A DNA stretch of 64,000 bases from Streptomyces sp. SW4. Lineage in GTDB: Bacteria > Actinomycetota > Actinomycetes > Streptomycetales > Streptomycetaceae. Positions 41,267-49,093 of the stretch are shown piece after piece. Both the position numbers and the translations under genes were made by a program. The stretch is from positions 124,001-188,000 of the forward strand of contig QKWM01000003.1 in the NCBI GenBank assembly GCA_003248315.1. Direction: 5' to 3'. Every line of letters starts with the position of its first letter. Positions within the stretch are counted from its first letter, which is position 1. The notes beneath the pieces are model-generated. The model worked only from the letters and a program-made list of their open reading frames with translations, did no database searches and had not been told where the DNA came from.

Positions 41267-41306
41267 GAGCCGGCCGGCGGAAGACTGCCACGCCCCCGGC
41301 CGGCTC
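41267..41306 (+). terminator. Hairpin after the galactanase gene
   Basis: A perfect 11-bp stem pairs GAGCCGGCCGG (41267-41277) with CCGGCCGGCTC (41296-41306) around an 18-base loop, starting 15 bases after the GH53 stop. It could end or attenuate the galactan operon before the esterase gene. Confidence 0.8.
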
Positions 41307-41388
41307 GTCACCTTCCGACCGCGCCGACGCCCGCTGCTCGGCCGCTGACAAGCACTCGCCCCTGCCCGTAGTCGCAAGGAACGCCCGC

Positions 41389-42372
41389 ATGCCGCTCACC
41401 GACCTGCCCCTGGACCAGCTCCGCGTCTACGACGCCGCCCTCACGGAACCCTCCGGCTTCGACACCTTCTGGCAGGACACCCTCGCCCAGGCGCGCGCCG
41501 CCGCGGAGCCGCACCCCACCGCCACCCCGGACCAGAGCACTCTGCTCACCGCCATCGACGTGTACGACGTCCGGTTCCCCGGCTGGCGCGGCCGGCCCGT
41601 GGCCGCGTGGCTGCTGCTGCCGCACGGCGCCGAGGAACTGCTGCCCACCGTCATCACGTACATCGGCTACAGCGGCGGTCGCGGACTGCCGACGGACCAT
41701 CTCCTCTTCCCCTGCGCCGGTTATGCGCAGCTCGTCGTCGACAGCCGCGGCCAGGGGCACGACACCCTCGACCACGGAGAAGGCCCCGGCACTCAGTGGG
41801 TCGAAGGCTTCATGACCCGCGGCATCGACGACCCCCGCCACCACTACTACCGCCGCCTGATCACCGACTGCGTACGCGCCGTGGACTGCGCCCCCGGCCT
41901 GCCGCACGTCGACGCCGACCGCATCGTGGTGCAGGGCGCCAGCCAGGGCGGTGGGCTCGCCCTGGCCGTCGCGGGCCTCGTCGGCGACCGGGTTGCCGCC
42001 CTGCTGTCCGACGTGCCGTTCCTGTGCCATTTCCGCCGGGGCGCCGACATCGCCGGCGACGGGCCGTACGTCGAACTCGCCCGGTACCTGCGCCTGCACA
42101 CGCGGGATCAGCCCGAGCGCGCCTTCGCCACTCTGAACCACTTCGACGGGGTGCACTTCGCCGCCCGCGCCACCGCTCCTGCGCTGTTCAGCGTCGGGCT
42201 GATGGACCCGGTCTGCCCGCCCTCCACGATCTACGCCGCGTACAACCGCTACGCGGGCCTGAAGGACATCCGCGTCTGGCCGTACGGCGACCACGGCGGC
42301 GGGTACGGGTCGTCGTCCGGCGAGCACCTGCACTGGCTTCGGCACACGGGGCTGTCCCCTCTCATGTCGTAG
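41389..42372 (+). CDS. Acetyl-xylan-esterase-like carbohydrate esterase (CE7/AXE1 family)
   Basis: This is an intact 327-residue alpha/beta hydrolase without a signal peptide. The nucleophile Ser lies in IVVQGASQGGGLALAVAG. VVDSRGQGHDTLDH is the CE7 RGQ motif, and the catalytic Asp (GLMDPVCPPST) and His (YGDHGGGYG) follow. CE7 enzymes remove acetyl groups from short oligosaccharides and are usually cytoplasmic, matching acetylated pectic oligosaccharides imported here. ATG 41389 follows AAGGA. Confidence 0.92.
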   Translation: MPLTDLPLDQLRVYDAALTEPSGFDTFWQDTLAQARAAAEPHPTATPDQSTLLTAIDVYDVRFPGWRGRPVAAWLLLPHGAEELLPTVITYIGYSGGRGLPTDHLLFPCAGYAQLVVDSRGQGHDTLDHGEGPGTQWVEGFMTRGIDDPRHHYYRRLITDCVRAVDCAPGLPHVDADRIVVQGASQGGGLALAVAGLVGDRVAALLSDVPFLCHFRRGADIAGDGPYVELARYLRLHTRDQPERAFATLNHFDGVHFAARATAPALFSVGLMDPVCPPSTIYAAYNRYAGLKDIRVWPYGDHGGGYGSSSGEHLHWLRHTGLSPLMS

Positions 42373-42374
42373 TG

Positions 42375-42402
42375 GACGGACCCGCCGCTCGCGCGGTCCG
42401 TC
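42375..42402. terminator. Hairpin between convergent genes
   Basis: GACGGACC (42375-42382) pairs perfectly with GGTCCGTC (42395-42402). The structure fills the 33-bp gap between the esterase stop and the lactonase stop, so it probably terminates both operons. Confidence 0.8.
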
Positions 42403-42405
42403 GCG

Positions 42406-43305
42406 TCAACCGGCCAGGGATGCGGCGGCCCCGGCCGTGACCGGAGCAGTGGCCGTGCAGGAGGCGCGGAGCACGGCGCCGTCCCACGGGCCCGGCTCGG
42501 CCAGCCCGTACGTGGCCGTCGTGACGATGAGGTGCTCTCCGGTCAGACAGACAGCGGTGGGTTGTCGGGCGGGAACGTCCAGGGTCTGCAGCAGCTGACC
42601 CTCGGGGCTGTAGCGGCGGATCTGGCTGCCGCCCCAGATCGCCGACCAGATACAGCCGTCGGAATCGACCGCCATCCCGTCCGGGCTGCCGTCCTCGGTG
42701 GCGACGCGGAACACCAGGCGCCGGTCGGACAGATCACCGGACTGCGGGTCGACGCGGAATGCCTCCACCGTGCCCACCGCGGAGTCGGCGAGATAGAGGA
42801 TGTCGCCGTCCGGGCTGAAGACCGGCCCGTTGGGAACGGTCAGCCCGTCCAAGACGCAGGTCACCGAGCCGTCCTTGTTCCACCTGTGCAGCGCGCCGGC
42901 GCCGGGTGCGGCGTCGTAGGCCATGGTGCCGGCCCACATGCGCCCGGCGGAGTCGCAGACCGCGTCGTTCATACGCTGCGGGCCGCCGGCCTGAGGCGTG
43001 ACCGGGGTCGTGCGGACGATCTGCCCGCCCTCGTCGAGGACGGCGAAGGCCATGCCGGTGGCAGCGGCCCAGCCGCGAGGGCCAGGCCTGTCCAGCGGAG
43101 CGACCGCGCCCAACGGCTGTCCCAGATGCGCCAGTTCCACCAGGGAGCTGTCCTCGTGCGCGGGCAACTGCACGAGTTTCCCGGCGAGGATGTCGACGAG
43201 GACCACGCTGCCATCGGACAGCAGACGCGGTCCTTCGCCGAGTTCCAGACGGTCGGACGTGACGGGTGCGAAGGTGCCGACCAGCTGGTGGGTGGACACG
43301 GCCAT
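42406..43305 (-). CDS. SMP-30/gluconolaconase-like lactonase
   Basis: This is an intact 299-residue six-bladed beta-propeller lactonase. Metal-site residues are visible in LELGEGPRLLSDGSVVL (Glu), QRMNDAVCDSAGRMWAGTM (Asn) and SPDGMAVDSDGCIWSAIWG (Asp). Such enzymes open sugar 1,4- or 1,5-lactones. Here it most likely hydrolyses galactonolactone made by the SDR dehydrogenase at 46297. ATG 43305 follows GAAAGG. It is the last gene of the minus-strand operon. Confidence 0.9.
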   Translation of the reverse strand: MAVSTHQLVGTFAPVTSDRLELGEGPRLLSDGSVVLVDILAGKLVQLPAHEDSSLVELAHLGQPLGAVAPLDRPGPRGWAAATGMAFAVLDEGGQIVRTTPVTPQAGGPQRMNDAVCDSAGRMWAGTMAYDAAPGAGALHRWNKDGSVTCVLDGLTVPNGPVFSPDGDILYLADSAVGTVEAFRVDPQSGDLSDRRLVFRVATEDGSPDGMAVDSDGCIWSAIWGGSQIRRYSPEGQLLQTLDVPARQPTAVCLTGEHLIVTTATYGLAEPGPWDGAVLRASCTATAPVTAGAAASLAG

Positions 43306-43394
43306 GTGACGACCTTTCAAGACGGGGAGGAAGGAAAACTCGGCTCACCAGGTGCCGGGCGGGCTCGGCTTCGGCTTGCGCGTGACGGGCAGGC

Positions 43395-44356
43395 TCAGCG
43401 CACGGTCGCGCCGGGCGCCGCGTCCAGGAGGGAGAGTTCGTCGCGGTGGGGCAGCCCTTCCCAGTCGCCGGGAGTGGCGACGGCGAATGCGGCGGTGCGG
43501 GTGGCCCGGTGCAGCCGCTGTTCGGGCGGCAGTTCGTCCAGGACGCCGGAGAGGTATCCGGCGCAGAACGCGTCGCCGGCGCCCACCGTGTCGGCCACGG
43601 GCACCGGGAGGGCCGGAGCGTGCACGGCCTGGTCGGCGCGGAGATACAGGTCCGCGCCCTGGGCACCCCGCTTCACCACGACCTCCCGTACGCCCCGGGC
43701 GAGCAGCTCGGCCACCCGGTCACGCTCCGGCGTACCGGGCTCTCCGGCGATCAGGGGCAGCTCGTCGTCCGAGGCGATGACGATGTCGATCAGACCGAGC
43801 AGCGGGCGCAGCGCGGCCGAGGCGGCCGCGGTATCCCACAGGCGGGTGCGGTGGTTCACGTCGAAGGACACGGTCCAGCCGTGCTCGGCGGCGTGCCGGC
43901 CGCGGTCCGCACGCTCTCCAGCGGTCCGGGGCCCAGGGCGCAGGTGATGCCGGTCAGATGCAGCAGGCGCGCTCCGGCTGCCAGGGCGCTCTTCACATGC
44001 GGTGGCTGCATGCGGGACGCGGCGGATCCGGCGCGCCAGTAGTGCACGCGGGCCAGATCGGCGACCCGGCGCTCACGCATCAGGGACCCGGTGGGAGCGT
44101 CGGGATCGGTGGTGGCATGGTCCACGTGCACGCCTTCGCCGCGCAGGGTCCGCAGGATCATCCGGCCGGGTTCGTCGGCGCCCAGGCGGCCGGCCCAGCC
44201 CACGTGGTGTCCCAGGCGGGCCAGGCCCACTGCGACGTTGGACTCCGCGCCCGCGACCGCCGTACGGGCCTGGCCGCCCGAGGTCAGCGCACCGTCCACC
44301 TGGAACGAGAGCATCGTCTCGCCGAACGTCAGGGCATCGAGTGGCGCGGCGTTCAC
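43395..44356 (-). CDS. PfkB-family sugar kinase, probable 2-keto-3-deoxygalactonate kinase (one frame break)
   Basis: This is a ribokinase-fold enzyme of ~321 residues. The N-terminal GETMLSFQVDG, with AGAESNVAVGLARLGHHVGW, is typical of KDG kinases. The catalytic Asp and anion hole lie in VADTVGAGDAFCAGYLSG. VSFDVNHRTRLWD is the FDxNxRxxLW motif of KDG kinases. One break near 43902 has one base missing from a short G or C run. The GTG at 44356 overlaps the aldolase stop (GTGA). It converts KDGal to KDPGal, the substrate of the coupled aldolase. Confidence 0.9.
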
Positions 44357-44997
44357 GCGTCGGCTCCCGCCGCGCACACGGTCAGGAACTCCCGGGCCCG
44401 GACCCGCAACTGGGCCAGGTCCCCGCCCTGCGCGGCATCACCGAGCAGGGGCGAGCCCACGCCCACGGCGACGGCTCCCGCGGCGAAGTAGTCCCGGGCA
44501 GCCTCGGCATCCACGCCGCCCACCGGTACGAACGGCATGTCGGGCAGCGGGTCGCGCAGCGCGCGCAGATAGGCGGGGCCGCCTATGGAGGCGGGGAACA
44601 GCTTGACCGCGGCGGCACCGGACCGCATCGCGGCCACCGCCTCCGTCGGCGTGAGCGCACCGGCCAGCACGGGCACGCCGAGCGCGACCGCGTGCTCGAA
44701 ACCCCTGTCCAGGGCCGGCGTCACCATCCACCGGGCTCCCGCGTCCCGGGCCCGCAGAGCGTCCTGCTCGGTGACAACCGTTCCCGCACCGATGACGGCG
44801 TCGCTGCCGATTTCCTCGACGGCTTGCGTGATGACCGCCTCGGCACCGGGCGTCGTCAACGAAATCTCGATCAGGCGCACGCCCTCCTGGGCGAGCGCCA
44901 GCACGCTGGCCAGCGCGGCCTTGGGGTCGCTGCCGCGCACGATGGCCACCAGCCGGTCGCGGCGCAGTTCGCGGGTGAAGTCGGTGTGGGACAGCAT
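44353..44997 (-). CDS. dgoA: KDPG/KDPGal aldolase
   Basis: This is an intact 214-residue class I aldolase. The active-site Glu is in RLIEISLTTPGAEAV and the Schiff-base Lys in AAVKLFPASIGGPAYLRAL. GAGTVVTEQDALRARDAGA and PVGGVDAEAARDYFAAGAVA are family motifs. In this cluster it should cleave 2-keto-3-deoxy-6-phosphogalactonate into pyruvate and glyceraldehyde 3-phosphate. I use the symbol dgoA because of the neighbouring galactonate dehydratase; substrate preference for the galacto isomer is inferred from context. ATG 44997. Confidence 0.9.
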   Translation of the reverse strand: MLSHTDFTRELRRDRLVAIVRGSDPKAALASVLALAQEGVRLIEISLTTPGAEAVITQAVEEIGSDAVIGAGTVVTEQDALRARDAGARWMVTPALDRGFEHAVALGVPVLAGALTPTEAVAAMRSGAAAVKLFPASIGGPAYLRALRDPLPDMPFVPVGGVDAEAARDYFAAGAVAVGVGSPLLGDAAQGGDLAQLRVRAREFLTVCAAGADA

Positions 44998-45085
44998 CAG
45001 TTGTTCTCCGTGATACTCGGCGAGGGCGAGGGCTGGAGCGGGGGACGAGACAAGTCCGGGGATGGGCCCAGGGGCACGGGGCAGG

Positions 45086-46230
45086 TCACCATTCGGCGAA
45101 GGAGCCGTCGGTGTGACGCCACAGCGGGCTCCGCCAGTCCGGCGCGCTGTCGTTCGCGCGACGTACGGCCTGCTCGTCGACCTCGATGCCCAGGCCCGGA
45201 CCCACGGGCCGGTTGATGTGGCCCTGGTCGAACCGGAAGACCGTGGGGTCGACCAGATAGTCCAGGACCTCGGCACCGGCGTTGTAGTGGATGCCGATGC
45301 TCTGTTCCTGGATGAGGAAGTTCGGCGTGCTGAAGGCGACCTGGAGACTGGAGGCGAGCGAGATCGGACCCAGCGGGCAGTGCGGGGCGAGGAGCACATC
45401 GAAGGTCTCGGCCAGCGACGCCATACGCCGCACCTCGGAGATGCCTCCCGCATGGAGAGATCGGGCTGCAGGACGGCGATGCCGGCCTGCAGGGCGGGCA
45501 GGGCGTCGGTACGGGAGAAGAGCCGCTCACCCGTGGCGATGGGCACCGGCGAGGCCGACACGACGTCCTCAAGACGGTGCGCATACTCCGGAAGGAGGGG
45601 CTCCTCGACGAACAGCGGGTGCAGCGGGGCGAGTTCGGGCAGCACGCGACGGGCGCTGGCGGTGGTGAACCGGCCATGGAAGTCGATCGCGAAGTCCCGC
45701 TCGGGCCCGAGGACTTCGCGCGCGATGCGGGCCCGCTCGACCACGGCGTGCACTTCCCCCGCGGTGGCCAGCTTCCCGATCCGCCCGCTGGCGTTCATCT
45801 TGACCGCCGTAAAACCGGCCTCGACCTGCGCCTGGAGGGCCTCGGCGATCTCACCGGGTTCGTCGCCGCCCACCCAGCTGTAGGCGCGTACACGGTCACG
45901 CACCGGGCCGCCGAGCAGCACATGGACCGGCACGTCGAGGGCCTTGCCCGCGATGTCCCACAGGGCCTGGTCGATACCGGCGACGGCACTCGACAGGATC
46001 GGGCCGCCCCGATAGAAGGTGCCCTTGGTCATGGTCTGCCAGTGGTCCTCGATACGCATCGGGTCCTGACCGACGAGGTACTCGGCGAGTTCGTGCACGG
46101 CCGTGCGGACGGTGGCGGCCCGGCCTTCCACCACCGGCTCGCCCCAGCCCACCACACCGTCATCGGTCTCGATCCGGCAGAACAGCCAGCGAGGCGGCAC
46201 GGCGAAGGTCTCAACCCGGGTGATCTTCAA
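45086..46230 (-). CDS. dgoD: D-galactonate dehydratase, enolase superfamily (one frame break)
   Basis: This is a mandelate-racemase-type dehydratase of ~382 residues. Metal and acid/base residues lie in FAIDFHGRFTTA (Asp, His), LFVEEPLLPEY (Glu), IATGERLFSR (Glu) and LLAPHCPLGPISLAS (His), matching the galactonate dehydratase pattern. I take TTG 46230, giving MKITRVETFAVPPRW as in DgoD proteins, with GGAG 9 bases upstream. One G is missing near 45450 (LSM should continue RGGISEVRRM). It removes water from galactonate to give 2-keto-3-deoxygalactonate, which the kinase phosphorylates. Confidence 0.9.
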
Positions 46231-46296
46231 GGGAGATGGCTCCAAAACAGGGAACTGAGATTGAGGAGGACGAGGTACGGCGGGGATGCCGGCCGC

Positions 46297-47073
46297 TCAC
46301 GAGGAGTTCTTCAGTACGCTCCAGCCACCGTCGACGACGAGGGAGGCGCCCGTCACGAAGGACGCGTCGTCGCTGACGAGGAAGGCGATGGCGGCGGCGA
46401 CCTCCTCGGGTCGGCCCAGGCGGCCCGTAGCGGTCTCGGCGGCGCTGGCCCGCCGGTCGTCCTCATCGATGGCGTCCCACGCCTGGGTCAGGACCGGGCC
46501 GGGCAGCACGCTGTTCACACGGACCTGCCCGCCGTACTCGACCGCCAACTGCCGTGCCAGGCCGGTCAATCCGGCCTTCGCGGCCGCGTAGGCGGGACGT
46601 CCGGGCAGACCGACCAGCGCGTGCACGGACGACACCAGCACGACGCTTCCGTCCGTCGCGCGGAGGTCGTCGAGGCAGGCTCGCACGCCGAGGAACGATC
46701 CGCTCAAGGTCACGGCGAGCTGCCGGTTCCACTGCTCGGCGCTGGTCTCATGGGCCGGTGCCACCTGGACCGTGTAGGCGTTGCTGACCAGGGCCCGAAT
46801 CGGACCGAACGCCTGACGCGCTGCCTTGGCCGTCCTGGCCCAGGAGGACTCGTCGGCGACATCGCAGTAGTGGAACAGTGCCTCGCCGCCGTCCTTCCGG
46901 ATGCCGGCGGCCACGGCCTCGCCGGCCTCGGCATCGATGTCGGCGAGGACCACGCCGGCGCCCTCGGAGGCGAGACGTCGGGCCGTGGCCGCCCCGATCC
47001 CGGAGGCGGCTCCGGTGACGAGCGCGCACCGGTCGCTGAGGCGTTCCGAGAGGGATACCCGTGCGGGAAGCAT
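46297..47073 (-). CDS. SDR-family dehydrogenase, probable D-galactose 1-dehydrogenase
   Basis: This is an intact 258-residue short-chain dehydrogenase. Motifs are CALVTGAASGIGAATARRLA (cofactor), ADID after beta-2 (suggesting NAD+), SSVHALVGLPGRPAYAAAKA (Ser-Tyr-Lys catalytic set) and a C-terminal VTGASLVVDGGWSV. It is the first gene of the minus-strand De Ley-Doudoroff operon, so oxidation of galactose (or arabinose) to the lactone is the expected reaction. It is preceded by the AT-rich motif at 47113-47128. Other SDR activities are possible. Confidence 0.9.
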   Translation of the reverse strand: MLPARVSLSERLSDRCALVTGAASGIGAATARRLASEGAGVVLADIDAEAGEAVAAGIRKDGGEALFHYCDVADESSWARTAKAARQAFGPIRALVSNAYTVQVAPAHETSAEQWNRQLAVTLSGSFLGVRACLDDLRATDGSVVLVSSVHALVGLPGRPAYAAAKAGLTGLARQLAVEYGGQVRVNSVLPGPVLTQAWDAIDEDDRRASAAETATGRLGRPEEVAAAIAFLVSDDASFVTGASLVVDGGWSVLKNSS

Positions 47074-47105
47074 GGAGACGACTCCTGTGGCTCAGGCAGC
47101 AACGA

Positions 47106-47213
47106 TGACGTCATTAAATATTAATTATCCATGCGGGCCAAGAGGTGCGTCGGCTTCGGCCGGGGGTGAGGGTGGTCGGCGATGGCTTCTCTGATCGGAA
47201 ATTATGAATTAAC
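47106..47213. promoter_or_regulatory. AT-rich operator motifs between divergent sugar genes
   Basis: Within the 269-bp divergent gap (47074-47342) lie TGACGTCA (47106-47113, palindrome), ATTAAATATTAATTAT (47113-47128) and AAATTATGAATTAAC (47199-47213). The last two are mutually similar and similar to GTTAATTATGAATA at 33920. They should control the SDR-dgoD operon on one side and the glycoside hydrolase on the other. Such AT runs are rare elsewhere in the window. Confidence 0.65.
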
Positions 47214-47342
47214 GTGCCACTGTCGTGGGCTGAGACCGCCGACCAGCCGCCCACGCCCGTGTGCCGCACTGCCCCCTCTCTTCGCCACGTCAGGGCGTCG
47301 CAGCGGCCTCCCCTCACCGTCACCGACCACGAAGCGGACGAG

Positions 47343-48629
47343 ATGGCCTACTCACCGATACCTCTGCCGACCCACCTGCCGGACCGGCTCACCATCACCC
47401 TGTGGGACTTCACCTGGTACACCCGCACCGGACCGGGCGAACCCTTCGAGAACCTCGACCGCGCCTTCGCCGAAGCCGTCGATCGCGGTTACAACACCAT
47501 CCGGATCTGCGCCATGCCGTTCCTCATCTTCGGCTCCGGCCTGACCGGAGAAATCGAACTCGGCCCCTTGGGCGGCGAGTACGGCCAGGGCACACGCTGG
47601 TACGACGTGCGGCACCGCACCCGCATCGACCCGAAGGCGCATCTGCTGGAACTGCTGCGGACCGCCCAGCGCCACGGCGTGGTCGTGATCCTCTCCAGCT
47701 GGGAGTACCAGCAGAGCAGTGCCTTCGCCGGGGATCGCCGGTGGTTCGACGCGCTCATGGCCGTCAGCCCCGAAGACCGGCCGGTACGGCTCGCCGACGC
47801 CCTGGCGGACCTGTGCGATCTGGCCGAGGCAGAGGGACTGTCCGACGTGATCGCGTTCGTCGAACTGCACAACGAGGTCCAGGGCGGCTACCTCACCGAG
47901 GGGCTCCCTGGCAAGGAACCCGCCGTGGTGGAGCTGCGCGAACGCCTCGAAGCGGGCCTGGACCGCTTCCATGAACGTCGCCCCACCGTTCCCGCAACGG
48001 TCAACTACGCCCGGGTCCCCCTGGAATCCTTCCGCGGCATCCCGCACAACATCGACGTCGGCATCTTCCACCCGTACGTCTATGGGGTCCTCGACGAGCT
48101 CGTCACCGGCTACGGACTGCGGTCGACCGACGGCGGCTTCGACGAGGAGCGCGCCCGCACCGATCTGATGCGCCCGGGCGCGCCGCCCTTCGACCAGTGG
48201 CTGCCGCCGGCCGGCGAGGAATGGCGTCAGCAGGCCACGATCGTCGGCAAGCCCGAGATCTACGTACACGACTGGTGCGACGCCGAGGCCTGGGATCGCA
48301 TCCTCTACGAACGCTACGGCGCGCACCACCTCGCCATGCTGACCACCCTGGAGACATGGATGTCGGCTGCCGCCGACCTGTGCGTCGGCCGCGGGATTCC
48401 GCTGGTCTTCGGCGAGGGCTGGATCGGCTACACCCCCTTGAACGGCACCTTCGAAGAGGGCCCGATCGGCGCCGAGTTCTGCAGGCGCGCCGTCCGGGGC
48501 AGCGCCGAGGTCGGTGCCTGGGGCACCATCGTGTGCTCGAACGCGGCACCCCACCACCCCATGTGGAGCCAGACGGAACTCCAGCGGGAGTGCAACGAGT
48601 TCTTCCTTCACGCAGCGAAGAGGTCTTGA
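47343..48629 (+). CDS. Putative cytoplasmic glycoside hydrolase, clan GH-A (GH5-like)
   Basis: This is an intact 428-residue protein, no signal peptide. A TIM-barrel retaining glycosidase is suggested by ITLWDFTWYTRTGPGEPFEN, FVELHNEVQGGYL (HNE, likely acid/base) and PLVFGEGWIGYTPLNG (likely nucleophile Glu). The C-terminus ends with EFCRRAVRGSAEVGAWGTIV, as in cellulase-like folds. I cannot assign a numbered family with confidence. ATG 47343 follows GACGAG; an upstream GTG (47214) would overlap the operator and is unlikely. Its position suggests action on a galactan- or arabinan-derived oligosaccharide. Confidence 0.82.
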   Translation: MAYSPIPLPTHLPDRLTITLWDFTWYTRTGPGEPFENLDRAFAEAVDRGYNTIRICAMPFLIFGSGLTGEIELGPLGGEYGQGTRWYDVRHRTRIDPKAHLLELLRTAQRHGVVVILSSWEYQQSSAFAGDRRWFDALMAVSPEDRPVRLADALADLCDLAEAEGLSDVIAFVELHNEVQGGYLTEGLPGKEPAVVELRERLEAGLDRFHERRPTVPATVNYARVPLESFRGIPHNIDVGIFHPYVYGVLDELVTGYGLRSTDGGFDEERARTDLMRPGAPPFDQWLPPAGEEWRQQATIVGKPEIYVHDWCDAEAWDRILYERYGAHHLAMLTTLETWMSAAADLCVGRGIPLVFGEGWIGYTPLNGTFEEGPIGAEFCRRAVRGSAEVGAWGTIVCSNAAPHHPMWSQTELQRECNEFFLHAAKRS

Positions 48630-49055
48630 TCCTCGGTCTTTCAGCCTGGGTGCGTGCACCCGTGGCGAGGCGGGCGGGGCGGCGATCAGATGGCGTCGGA
48701 CGGTGCCGGTGCGGGCTTTCGCGTGGAAGGCGGAGGCCCGGGCGCCGAGCGCGCGGCGTACCGGCGGTGGGTGGCCTCGGTCTCGGCAAGGCCGAGCGCG
48801 GTGTCGGTGAACACGGCGTGGAAAGAGCGAGTCATGTCGCTGTACCGGGATCGGTGGGACGGTCGTGCGGTGCCATCCCGGACGGGGTCTGACTCGTGAG
48901 ATTTTCGACCGATGTGTCCAGTCACCGGCATGTCGACCGTCGTTGCGGGATGCTGCCTGCCACCGAGCCACAGGGCGTGTCCCTAAACGCAGCCCGCGAG
49001 GTCTTCAACCTGGTCGGACCGGTCTCCCGCGCCCCCGCGTTACAGGGGCCTCCGT
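48630..49055. other. Gene-free stretch before pcaL
   Basis: This 426-bp stretch has no convincing gene. A minus-strand ORF at 48686-48931 (81 codons) has fair codon use but no recognisable family and no good ribosome site, so I do not call it. The stretch ends at the right 38-bp repeat and marks the right edge of the galactan island. Confidence 0.6.
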
Positions 49056-49093
49056 GAGACGTGAGAAGGTCTGGGGCGTGAGTGAGACACCCC
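49056..49093 (+). repeat. 38-bp direct repeat, right copy, overlapping the pcaL start
   Basis: This copy matches 35 of 38 bases at 32719-32756. It holds the ribosome site (GAGAAGG) and the GTG start (49078) of pcaL. The two copies lie 16.3 kb apart in the same orientation and bracket the galactan island. Confidence 0.85.

Noticed and set aside
48686..48931. Minus-strand ORF of 81 codons as a gene or transposase remnant
   Set aside because: It has no recognisable domain, no convincing ribosome site and no inverted repeats around it. It may be chance in high-GC DNA.
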